Assembly (NCBI GenBank): GCA_030374765.1
Contig: JARGXX010000068.1
Location: 4,154,001 to 4,218,000 of the forward strand
DNA from: Agarophyton chilense
Lineage: Eukaryota > Rhodophyta > Florideophyceae > Gracilariales > Gracilariaceae
Length of the DNA: 64,000 nucleotides
Direction of reading: 5' to 3'
Shown: piece after piece, positions 42,753 to 52,810 of the stretch
Layout: every line of letters starts with the position of its first letter
Position numbering within the stretch: the stretch's first letter is position 1
Program-made: the position numbers and the translations under genes
Notes under the pieces: model-generated
Told to the model about the DNA's origin: nothing
What the model saw: the letters and a program-made list of their open reading frames with translations, nothing else
Databases searched by the model: none

Positions 42753-43382
42753 ACTCTGTAGAGCAGTCTCAGATGAAGAAATACCTCCCCGGTGTTCGGG
42801 TCCCGCTCTCGTGAAGAGAATAACTTTGCGAACGAGCTTTTTTGCCACCGATGCGTGGGTGTAAGACCACGGTGGTTCAGGCAATACCTACGAAGGTGAT
42901 GGACCCAGAAAAAGAGAAAAGAATCAAAGGGGGATCCAAGGACAAGGATACTCCGCGGACAACGGCAAAGTGTACGGTGAAAATGTAGGGCGAAATAGGA
43001 CGCACGACCAAGCGTACAGACCTATAAAAGGGGTATCCACACTGGATAATCGAAATAAAGACGGGTAAAAACAACCCTATACAAGGGCGGTGTACTTTCG
43101 GAAAAACACGAAAACGAACAAAACAAAGAAACACACCAATACCGATGGTACAGTGACGCTTGAGCTTCTCGAGGGGATAGATTAGCCAAACGGGTCGCGG
43201 TTCCTCCCGTTAAGAGACGGAGACTTGCGTAGGCGACATGATCTAGAGCCAAACATTCGGTTGCCATTTACTTGGTGGTAGCGATGGCGGTGAAACCATC
43301 GCTTAAGTCTATTCTAGACAGTGGACTATACGTGTAAACTATAGTAGTGCAAACCAATCCTGGTCCATACACGTATCATGCG
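42753..43382. other. spacer before the MULE, no gene
   Basis: No supported gene. Short ORFs on the minus strand have no domain. It may be further remnant DNA of the LTR-like fragment at 42689. Confidence 0.4.
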
Positions 43383-43678
43383 TGCAACCGCAGCCTTGCA
43401 TGCGAAAGGCCAAAATACACGACGTCTGGTATGTATAAAATAGACTAGATGTAGACCAATTAAAATTCTGGCCGCATTTCACATACCGTACAAGGCGCCG
43501 TGGCCCCCAACTCGTAGTGCGCTCTCTGAGCTCGCATGGTGGTTTCTGCGCATGTGCGTATCAGGCTAATCACACATCGTCCACATCGTCCTCTCTCTCT
43601 CCTCGTCCAATGCGCAAGCCGGCCGCAACTCGAGCTCCTACTCCCCCAATCACCTCGCGCCAAGTCCTCGCCATGTAG
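43383..43678 (+). repeat. MULE terminal inverted repeat, left
   Basis: Reverse complement of 49652-49940 with scattered substitutions and small indels. Shared blocks include GGCCAAAATACACGACGTCT / AGACGTCGTGTATTCTGGCC and CACCTCGCGCCAAGTCCTCG / CGAGGACTTGGCGCGAGGTG. Confidence 0.9.
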
Positions 43679-43733
43679 CTTAGAAAAGTTGCGCGACATT
43701 TGAACCTGAGAAGGGAAGACGACTACTCTTTTC

Positions 43734-43767
43734 GGGAGGTCATTAGTCGCGCGACTAATGACTTCCC
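43734..43767. repeat. 34-bp near-perfect palindrome inside the MULE
   Basis: Centred on GTCGCGCGAC. The inner 22 bp (43740-43761, half-site TCATTAGTCGC) are a perfect palindrome, and the 34-bp extension has one mismatched pair. It lies just inside the left TIR, downstream of the transposase frame. Confidence 0.85.
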
Positions 43768-43959
43768 ATACAGATGGTGGAGCAGTCATCGGTCCCTCTC
43801 AGGTTCAGTTCTCCGTTCTCATGACCATCATTATAACGCACGTCTTGTGCGTGCAGCGAAGATCGCTCTGCCGCTGTATCACGTCGCAGATAAAGCGAAT
43901 GTTAGGCATTTTGTAAGTGTTAATACTCATAATACTGAAGGATTGCTTTTATATCTAGT

Positions 43960-46841
43960 TTACTTACAATGTACACTTTCTATGATTTCAATTGCTCTGG
44001 TCTGCGTGTTATGTATCTCTGATTGGGACGGTAGACTCATGATTTGAGGTTGGGAGCCATAAACGGCAGTAGGGTAGGACTGTAGAGTACCATGTCGTTG
44101 CTTTTTGGTAGCAAATCTCTCAGTGAAGCTCTTCTTTCGTTTTGAAGACCTCACAGATGACGAGATTGGTGGTAGGATTTTGGAGAAGTCAATTTGGTCA
44201 ACCGATGAGGAATCGGAGTGGTTGGTCCTTGCCGAATTCGTTAGAATCTCAGGTACGTAATTGGTTATTAGAGACAGTGAAGGAATAGAACCATCGGAAA
44301 GCATTTTCTTTACTGTCTCGAGGAGCCTATGTACTCTCTGAAGTGCAACATTTCCCATGCTCGAAACCAGGCGATATATTTGGTCGTACATGGCCTTCCC
44401 ATCTGAATAACGGCCGTAGTCCCGAAGCTCTACGTTCGAATTTCCATTTACCAGATCACCTATCTCTGCTTTGTCGTCCTCCTCCCCATCCATGGGTAAG
44501 AGCTTCGGATTTAACGCATCTGCATGAATCACACCAGCAGTTTGACGAATGTTGGACACTCTCGAAATGCTCCACTCCTCGGAGTTTCTCTTCCAGTACG
44601 TATCAAATAATTTCTCGATGGCGATGCACTCCGAGAGTACTACCTTAAACCGCGGCTGACGTAGAACCTCTTCCCCATACACCATCGTGCACCAAACTAC
44701 ATGACGGCATGGGAAACCCATGGTGATGCTCTTTCCACAGCTGCAGCGCACTATCAGGTTTCTCTTCGCTTCTGTGCCACTTCCGGTTACTTTGCAAGCG
44801 AAAAGCACAGTGATGGATAGTACTGGCGATGAATTCGAAATGGAATTTGAAGTTGATGGAGGATTTCGTTGCGAAAGTGGTTTGGACGCTGCGGCATACT
44901 CCTTTCTCCACAATAACTCGAACTTCGCCACAGGGCCAACAAAGCTTCCATCTTGTGTCACCTCACGCCATTCCACAGCTTCGATGTCTACTAATGTTGC
45001 GCTTATAACTGCGTAGGTCTTCGACGGAACTATACTGAGCTCTTTAAACTTCAAGAGCGCGTAACTGGTGTACTCGTTGATCATATAGTTCAGAACTGGG
45101 GGGGGGATAGGGAGTTGTGTGTCTCGGATTGATCTATGACTCGAGCTGAGCGGAGTAAGGGGTCTGAGGTGTGAGGATTGCCTTTCAACTCTCCTTTTCC
45201 TTGTCAGTTGAAGCATTTCATAGGGGATCTTAGAGAAAGGCACCTTCTTCGACAGAATGTATGCCCGGTAGCCAGAGTTAGATGTCTCCGTGTAGCCTGT
45301 ACCCTGAAAAAGATACCTCTTTGGTACTGCGGCATCTCTGAAACAGACCACTAACATGTTGGGCTTGGAGTGGTAGAGGTACTTGAACCAAAGCGGAGGG
45401 TTTCGTTGGAAACCGTAAAATTATTGTCGTTCGAACGCTTCTCTTCTACACAAAAAACTGGATATACTTCTCGACCCTCTCAGGTTGAAGAGGTCTCGAG
45501 ACATATGAGCACACCATGTGCTCCTTCCTATCTTTCCACACCACGAAGTGATGTTCATCATCTGGTTTTGATTTAGATGCCACTCGTCAAGCGATATGAA
45601 ATATTTATCAAAGACCTTCTCCGTCGCGTTAATACATGAGACGCTCTGGTCCATAGTTATAATTGTCGGAGAGAACAGGATAATGGATTTGAAACTCGAA
45701 AGTACCTGAACGAAATCCTCTTCTCTCTCTCCGGCAATGAAACCCATGAAGAACGTTAGCGTGAACCCATCATTTGACCTCCCATTGATGGTAAACAACG
45801 GATATCCAAACCGATTTGCTACAGCCTTACAATCCACCGATATTCCTGGCACAATTCCGTAGTTCTTGTAGTCATTAAACCACTCCTTGAAAGTCCAACA
45901 CGCCGACATCATTCTTCCAGAGCTGTTGCAGTTGAAAAAGAACTCGTTACCAGTGTCTTCTTTGTTGAGGGAACGAGTGCTTCACAAAGTCTCATGCATT
46001 CCAAATCCTCTGGATTGCTTAGCGAGCCAGCGTATCCTAGTTGCTTACGAGCCGCTATAGGATTGATATCTTTCTTATACTTGTCCTCCAAGTATCTTAA
46101 AATATCTTGGAAGGACATTCTCAGAGTGTTGGTCATGTGAAGCGCTTGAGAGCGCATCTTCGGGGCCAGACGCTTCACCCCACAGTTTTCCGCAGGTTTA
46201 TGATTGTGTCTAGTCCCTCTGAAGTCCGCGACGTAGGATCTACTGCCTCCGTCTTCGTCTAAACCGACTGTGTTTATAGTAAGAGATAAATTGTATCGCC
46301 CAGGTGGCTTCGAGTAGTACTTCTCGCACTTCAGGAGACCCTTTTGTAGCACACGACGGTCCCCAGCCACTCCATTTGCTTCAGCTCGCTTCCTGTCGCC
46401 TATGTAGATCGATGTCCTCGTATAAAGATAGTATCCCGTGCAATCGGCGATGTGCTGCACTTCTTTCATTACATCGTGGCCGGGGGCATCGAAAGAGAGG
46501 CTTTGAAAGTAAGCAATGACCGCCGAATTAAAGCATTCTTCAATATGCTCCTTGTCTTCGTCCACCTCGCCATTCTTACTCTCAGCTGAACTAACCTTCT
46601 CCACCTTCTCTTCTTGTCCATCCTTGACATGCACGTGAACTTCATCATCACATTTAATGTCGTTATCGTCTTTGAGAGATTCCTCTACGTGGAAAATATC
46701 TAAAGGAATCTCTTCCTCGTCATCTAAGAACCGAAATCGATCGATCAATTCTGAAGTTCTTTCATCCAGTCCAATGTCGTCATGTATCCCTTCCGTACCA
46801 TTCCTGCTCTCCATTCCCTCGTCTACAGCGGATGCAAGCAT
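43960..46841 (-). pseudogene. MURA-type MULE transposase, broken
   Basis: Three pieces on the minus strand. Piece A (ATG 46841 to TGA 45909) has an acidic N terminus, then a FAR1/WRKY-like zinc fold (CTGYYLYTRTSIYIGD ... FRGTRHNHKPAE). Piece B (45912-45421) is one base out of frame with A (overlapping ATGATG/TGA) and holds the MULE DDE core: VDCKAVANRFGYPLF (first Asp), IITMDQ (second Asp) and EWHLNQN (the usual C-x-W-H has lost its Cys). Piece C (45420-43960) continues in B's frame after one TAA and carries the SWIM zinc finger (RCSCGKSITMGFPCRHVVWC). Domain order matches a full MURA. It is non-functional as it stands unless the breaks are bypassed. Confidence 0.85.
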
Positions 46842-47139
46842 GCTGTTGGGTTTTGCCGTTGTACTACACTGGTAGTTTGAAGTAGACGAGTAGAAAGAAG
46901 TGTGTACACACTCAATGCTATGTTAGGAGTAGTTCTTGGGTTCCCTGTCCGGTCTCGGTATCCCTGGGGTCTGTTCCAGACAGTGAGGCTGCTAGACCAC
47001 TCACGTCTCCTACGACAATTCCATTTTCGCCTCGTAATTCATCACCAGTCACGACTCCTACGTGGTTGCCTAAAGACAACAAGTCAATGACGTCTTCTAC
47101 CTCATTTTGTGTAGACCTGGTCTATATCCTTCACGTCTC
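46842..47139. other. spacer between the two MULE genes
   Basis: About 300 bp between the end of the protease frame and the start of the transposase frame, both on the minus strand. It presumably holds the transposase promoter. It contains several CACGTCTC/CACGACTC-like words. No gene. Confidence 0.4.
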
Positions 47140-49317
47140 TCACACGCGGACACGAAGTACTATACTCGATCTTTCCTTCAAGAGTGGAAAACTGGTCAGC
47201 GCAGCGAAGAGAAGGGCTGCTCTTCGTTCTATTTGGCAATGGGGACGTGAAAGGTTTGTCTTTTTAAGTTTCGGCGTAATTGGTGGGCTTCTCCTGAAAA
47301 CTTCTCCCATTACCAAGCAACCCAGAATATCGGACATATAATCATCTTCTTTCTTAGTAAAGAGTTTTTGTTCTAACGCTTCCCAATCTATTGCTCTCCT
47401 GCTCGCACCTCTAGAAATCTCCTCTTTCCAATTCTGATATCGAGCTATCAATGAGCTCTGAAGAGCTTGAAAACGCTCCTTAATGACCTCATCAGCTACC
47501 TTGAGGGGTGTGTGGTTGTGTCGTAGATCCGCAGAAACGTACCGTTTCAGCTTTTCTGTCCCAAGCTGAAGTTAATGGTTGAAGGACATCGAGTGAGTGC
47601 TTTGCTCTTGGCACAATGAAGTCTCCCAGTAAAGAGACGATATCTCTGCCTCATTTTCCTTCTTATCAATCGAAAATAGTGCATGACATACAAGAACCCA
47701 TGCCTTGATGCTGTCGAGCACATGAAAGCACTCATGTCGTCTACCTCGCATACGAACTTCAGCCCGGGACCACTGAGAGGCTTCTCTCCCCACTCTTGAT
47801 GCCACTGAAGGAGCAATCTCGTCATCTTGGTTATCGTTTTCGTTCAAAGACCTTTGAACGGAGAGGACCACAGCCTGATCAATACCACGATCAACTACGG
47901 AATCCACAATTGCGAAAGCGTCCAGAGAGTGTACGCTGCGAGCAGATGTTCTGTCCGTCACTTCATCAAGGACTTGATCCATCATTGAATGAACAACGTC
48001 AGAACTATCCAGGAACTTCACTATTCAAGTAGACCTCCTTCGCGGGAGGGGAGACAAGCATGAATTGAAGACGTCAATCTTGCTCCGAACCTGTTCTTTA
48101 ATGCCTCGCTGACATTGCGACAACCGCTCCTTCTCATTTCCCTCAACCATCTGCACAATAAAGTCCATGAGCTGCTCATCGTCTTTCATGCGCAACACAA
48201 TATCGATGTCGAACGGCTTTCTCATCCTCTCCCCCTTCGCTACGTTTCCTACATCATCACGATGATCGCGTCCCCGGAGAGTAGTTGCGGTGCTGTCTGA
48301 ATATATCGCTGATACAACTCGTGAGGGAGATCCAGTCGCCTTTCTCTTCGTGAGAATCATGTCACTTCGTTCCCTAACCGGGCTGCAGATCTTCTTCAAG
48401 CTGGACTTTCCCTGCTATCGAGTTCGATAGATATGACGGCGGTGATTTAAGCGGTAGTACTGTAGCATAGTCTCGGAAATTCCTTTTCCTTCGTAGAACT
48501 CGTAGACCATAAGAATGTGAACTTTACGGCTCCTGATGGCCATCCACCTGTAACGCTCGGATAATGCAGGGCTGAAGCCGTGCGCAAAACTTCGACCTGG
48601 CGCAAACCCTCGATCCGCGGCAAATTCAGCCGCTGCAGATATCACATAACACCCACAGCTATGTCCATCCTTCTGCACAGGGTACTTCCTTATGTCAAGC
48701 ATAAAGTTCTTCTTCGACAGAAGTGCAGATCCCTCGCCATTCAAAATATTATATTCAAACGCTCGCTTGAATAGAAGTAGAACTTGCTCCGGGCATTTCC
48801 AGCGTAAACTGTCTCCGAAGAAAACTGTAGGCTTTTTCCTTTTCTTCGACCTACTTCCAGGCGACTTCTGTCCTACGAGAACCCCCCAATGCTGATTTGA
48901 GAGCTTCAAAGGGACGAATACAGTGTGTATGGCGCAGTCTGTGCCCGTAGCATTCCTCGAGAGCGATGTAGATAGCGGCTTCAGTATCAGTTTTACAATT
49001 TCTTCGGAATTCATCCGTTTTGTCTCCATCCTATTTGCGTAGCCTGTTAGAGATGTGGCTGTGTCACAGGGACAGACACAAACTCCTGGTTTGGGCTCCA
49101 TGTCCATCAGAACCGAAATGATAAGATCACTGCACAGGTAAGCGTTCTTGTTCGAACTATGAACAAAGGTCATAGGACTTGCTTCACGTTCCTCTGCTTC
49201 GAAAATGTCATAGACGTGTCGGTGGACTACTGAAAATCGCAGCTTGGACGTTGTTGTTAACTGTAGTCTACCATACTTTTCCAGGTTCTTGTAGAACTCA
49301 ATACATATTCTGGACAC
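47140..49317 (-). pseudogene. Ulp1/SENP-like (C48) cysteine protease gene of the MULE, three in-frame stops
   Basis: One minus-strand frame of ~726 codons, interrupted only by TAG 48415-48417, TGA 48025-48027 and TAA 47572-47574; no frameshift. The N-terminal part is a C48 protease core with the triad in order: His in LSNQHWGVLVG, Asp in TVFFGDSLRWKCP, and the Gln/Cys block VQKDGHSCGCYVISAAAEF. The remainder (Lys/Glu-rich, ending ...RVRV) is a tail with no known domain. The frame opens with no ATG at 49317; it extends to about 49407 and may have a short 5' exon (GTAAGA donor near 49437). The role of Ulp1-like proteases in transposons is unknown; they may act on SUMO-like host tags. Confidence 0.82.
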
Positions 49318-49651
49318 ACCTTCCTTCCCATGCTTTCTAGAAAACAGTTCAAGAACATCTTCTATTTCACAGAAAATGAGAATATTAGAATGGTTAGGAT
49401 AAAAGGTTTAGAAACAGCCTGTTTTCGAGATCTTACCTTTTTATAATGCATTTGTTTAGGAAGAGGAAGAGTTATTCGTAGTGTAGAATCGATATGGAAC
49501 GGGTAAAAAGGAATGAAAGGATTCAGATCTTTCGATACGATACGGATTGGGATGATGAGGAATACAATTTTGAGCGGCAAAGTGAGCTCAGTTTATTGAG
49601 CGCCAAAATTGCGCCAAAAATTTTGAAATATGGCTGGAAAGTAGACGTCAT

Positions 49652-49940
49652 CTACATGGCGAGGACTTGGCGCGAGGTGATTGGGGGAGTAGGAGCTCGA
49701 GTTGCGGCCGGCTTGCGCATTGGACGAGGAGAGAGCGAGGAGGATGTGGACGATGTGTGATTGGCCTGATACGCATATGCGCAAAGAGCACCATGCGAGC
49801 TCAGAGAGCGCACTTTGAGTTGGGGGCCACGGCGCGTTGTACGGTATCTGAAATGCGGCCAGAATTTTAATTGGTCTACATCTAGTCTATTACATACATA
49901 CCAGACGTCGTGTATTCTGGCCTTTCGCCAGCCTTGCACG
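49652..49940 (-). repeat. MULE terminal inverted repeat, right
   Basis: Inverted copy of 43383-43678. The inner edge is sharp at CTACATGGCG. The outer edge becomes unclear past CCTTGCACG near 49940. Confidence 0.9.
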
Positions 49941-50114
49941 TCCATCTGTCCACTACGGTGCTACTGTAGAGACTTATCTAACATACCTTCTAAGGTGTCT
50001 AAAATACTAAAAAATAATATTATTCATAAAATCACCAACGTGGTCCCCGATATATCGGACGCCATATGAATGGTGCCCCGACCGGTTATACGCGCACGCG
50101 TTGCTCTACAGACT
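49941..50114. other. junction between MULE and gypsy element
   Basis: Short AT-rich spacer. It may contain the diverged outer MULE end and the diverged 5' end of the gypsy LTR. No gene. Confidence 0.4.
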
Positions 50115-50472
50115 CACCGACCTCAGCTCGACATATTTTGATAATTATTTTATTTCAAATAGTTTAATAGGATAGCTTAACAGTGCCAGGGAGATCCCAG
50201 CGCCTCCCCATCGATATTCACTTGGCCCGAGTGACGCTTTTCCTTTAGAATCAGGTAGGCACGGTTACTCCCTTTGGTACATAAGTTCCACCACTTGGTC
50301 TTCAAGCCATCGTTTCCGTAGCTCCGACCTGTAGGACTACGCAGGAAACGCCAGCCCCTTGCACCAAGTACTCTGGGAGTGCCGCCGTCAAGGATTCGAA
50401 CCTTAGGACCCGCTCTACCACGCTACCACCGGTCGAGACCCGTACGCTGACCCAACCCGTCATTGCGTTACA
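50115..50472 (+). repeat. 5' LTR-like region of gypsy copy 1
   Basis: Aligns with 61203-61568 over its length (shared words GACCTCAGCT, TAGGATAGCTT, GCCATCGTTTCCGTAGCTCC). It ends GCGTTACA just before a TTTTGG primer-binding-like site. The 5' boundary is uncertain because similarity to copy 2 is lost upstream. Confidence 0.75.
50394..50427 (-). promoter_or_regulatory. tRNA-like A-box and B-box motifs inside the LTR (minus strand)
   Basis: On the minus strand, a D-arm-like TAGCGTGGTAGAGCGGG (50427-50411) is followed by a perfect B-box-like GGTTCGAATCC (50404-50394). An anticodon arm is missing, so it is not a tRNA gene. Copy 2 has the same region with a mutated B box (AGTTCGTATCC). Confidence 0.45.
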
Positions 50473-50475
50473 TTT

Positions 50476-50491
50476 TGGTCTCCCGGCTTAG
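50476..50491 (+). other. putative primer-binding site, gypsy copy 1
   Basis: TGGTCTCCCGGCTTAG begins three bases after the LTR end and starts with the TGG expected to pair with a tRNA CCA end. Copy 2 has TGGTCTCGCGACTTAG at the same place. The primer tRNA was not identified. Confidence 0.45.
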
Positions 50492-50596
50492 AAACCTTTG
50501 GAATAATTGAACGGACCACTGTAACGAAGAATTATCCGGATTATAACCTTTGGTTTAATTCCCCAACGGACAAAAAGTACAGAAGCAACCGCAATT

Positions 50597-52810
50597 ATGG
50601 ATGCAGGAAACACACCCAACCGACCCGACCATTGGACTCCTACGGCAGGACGAAGTGCGGCTACCACGCCGGCGATGTCGCCTGACCCCCAGGTTGATAC
50701 CGCTAGCGACAGCAGGAGCACGAAGAGCCAGCCGCAAGAAGTACTGACCCTACTGGATAACCCTGAAAGGATTCGCCGAGAATCCACGGTGGCAGCGCGT
50801 TTACGAGAACGCCTCATAAGGGCCACCTCTAGGCCAGGGACACCTCAAGGAGAAACCCCTGAGACCGAAGGAATTCGATAAAACATGCCCGCAGGGCTTG
50901 CCGACCTTCTCTGGCCCCGTCTCCGTGAGCTCTGCTCAACCCACAAGGATTCCATTATGGACGTGCGACTCGTTACGGCGTTCGCTGACCATACGGATTA
51001 CCTCATCGCGCGAATCGTCCCTGAGGTATTGGAGTCGGAATTATTCATAGACTCCCTCCTACAGGCTGTTCAAGGAGCCGTCACCCGCCAGGAAAGCAAT
51101 TTGGTCCCTAGGACCACCCCACCACAAATCAACCATGCCGTCTCCATATGGCAACTACCTACCCAGCCCCAAGGAGCGGCGGATTTATTCGCCTCTCGCC
51201 GGGGATACCATCAGGACAACCCCATGGTGGGACAATCTAGGAGTAGAAGAGAAGCTCCGCGTCTAGATGAGAGACATGTTGCTCATCAGGAGAATCCAAG
51301 GGAGGGACAAGCGGGGAGCAGAAGAGAAGCTCCGCGTCTAGAAGAGTGACCGCTTGCCCCACCCGACGGATTATACGAGGTACAGCGACCTCAGGGCTCC
51401 ATCGGATCTGATAGAGAGATCGATCCATTAGGTCCCTACTCCGCTCGGAAGAAAAGAAGCAACCGTAGGAGAAAGAAGAACAGAAGAAGCAAGGAAAGAG
51501 ACCATTCAGACACGAGTGATTCCGAATCGGCCTCGATCGAAACGACCGGCTTGAAAGTGGATGAGGCTGCCGTTCGAGGCCTCATACCACTGACAACCAC
51601 AAACGAACTTTTTTTTAAGGTTCTAGACTATCGGAATTACCGGCTTGGCGACAGGTCCGCGAAATATTCTGGTTCGGTCGCTTGCAGAGTCACCAAATGG
51701 GCCAAACGGATGCAATTACCCATTACGGGCAAGTTCTCTGGTTCCGATCCCATTGCTGTCCTTAGGTTTCTCAGTTTATTCCGTACGGCCTGCGATCAGA
51801 ACGGTGTCCACGAGGGCACTGCTCTGTACCTTTTTCAATTCTTTCTTACAGGACAGGCGCGTGACCGAGTGGTTTCGAATATATCTGGCACAACTGACCT
51901 CGTGGATGCCCGAGAGCGTGATCTCCTCAGGTCATACCCTCAAATTGTTAATTACCTCCTGGAAACTTACTCCACGGATCACTTTATAATGGATGCCCAC
52001 CAGGAAGTAATATTCTTTAGGCAGAGCTCCAACATGACCGAATCGGATTTCGCAGACGAACTATGGATGAGGGCTTACCGATGTGGAAACGTGTTCTCCA
52101 AGGGACGGCTTAAACGTCACTTCATCACGGGATTGCTCCCTGCCATTCGGACACATGTGCGCAATTACCACACGGAAAACCCGCAATACTCCTTGCGAAG
52201 GCTCGTTACCTACGCCGACGGTTATGGCAAAACCTACAGGACCTCCAGGCGTATTGCTGATATAAACAGAAGACACGCATCTCCATTGCGTAAACCTAAC
52301 CAAGCCCATTTGGGTAGCTCCACGGAGTCGGACATGGATGCATCACTCCATTACGCCGATTCGGGAGATGTCCTCGCGGTCAATTTCAGTGCTCCTCCGT
52401 CCGGGCTCCAATCATATACCTCCCAGGGAACGCCAGCGACCACTTGACCACCAACACCCAAGTATTCTCCCTTTCCGCCCCGCAAGGACGTTTTTGTTCG
52501 CTCCCAAAGGGCTTGCATCCTGTGCCTTTCAGTGACCCAACCTTTTGACTGTACGACGTATCTGCCTGAGGACGCACGTAAAACCCTCCTAGCCCTAAGA
52601 GAAGAGAATTACCGGGTGCGGAGATCCGAAGGAATGTATAACAGGGCACAGCAACCAACCACAGGGACCCCTCGAAGCTCACGCCATGCCACGCCTCCGG
52701 ATACTCCGATCAAAGCCACACAGGTCCACGCCAGTGTAGATCCTACGGACGACCCCGTGGAAGATCCCTATCCGCAAGAAGAAACGAAAACCCCATTGAA
52801 AAACTCCTAG
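50597..52810 (+). pseudogene. gypsy copy 1 gag, three internal stops
   Basis: Frame from ATG 50597 to TAG 52808-52810, broken by TAA 50879, TGA 51347 and TGA 52445, with no frameshift. The conserved core is the retrotransposon-gag (capsid) domain at 51650-52270 (KWAKRMQLPITGKFSGSDP; LYLFQFFLTGQARDRV; DAHQEVIFFRQSSNMTESDF; LKRHFITGLLPAIRTHVRN). Lys/Arg-rich linkers flank it. A CCHC knuckle was not seen. The terminal TAG is also present in copy 2 at 63822, so it is probably the natural gag stop. Copy 2 is intact or differently broken at the internal stops. Confidence 0.8.

Larger units (their letters stand above)
43383..49940 (-). mobile_element. Mutator-like element (MULE) with long TIRs and a Ulp1-like gene
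   Basis: About 6.6 kb flanked by long inverted repeats (43383-43678 and 49652-49940), encoding on the minus strand a MURA-type transposase and a separate C48 (Ulp1/SENP) protease frame. Long TIRs, an MULE DDE domain and a SWIM finger define the superfamily. MULEs with Ulp1-like genes are known in plants (Kaonashi/KI-MULE type). Both genes are broken by stops. The exact ends and the 8-11 bp target duplication could not be fixed because the outer TIR parts have diverged. Confidence 0.82.

Noticed and set aside
45909..45960. 28-nt intron joining transposase pieces A and B
   Set aside because: Too short for a spliceosomal intron here, and removing it does not restore piece B's frame.
50370..50440. 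Functional tRNA gene on the minus strand
   Set aside because: D-arm-like and T-arm-like parts are present, but the anticodon arm is missing and the acceptor ends do not pair.
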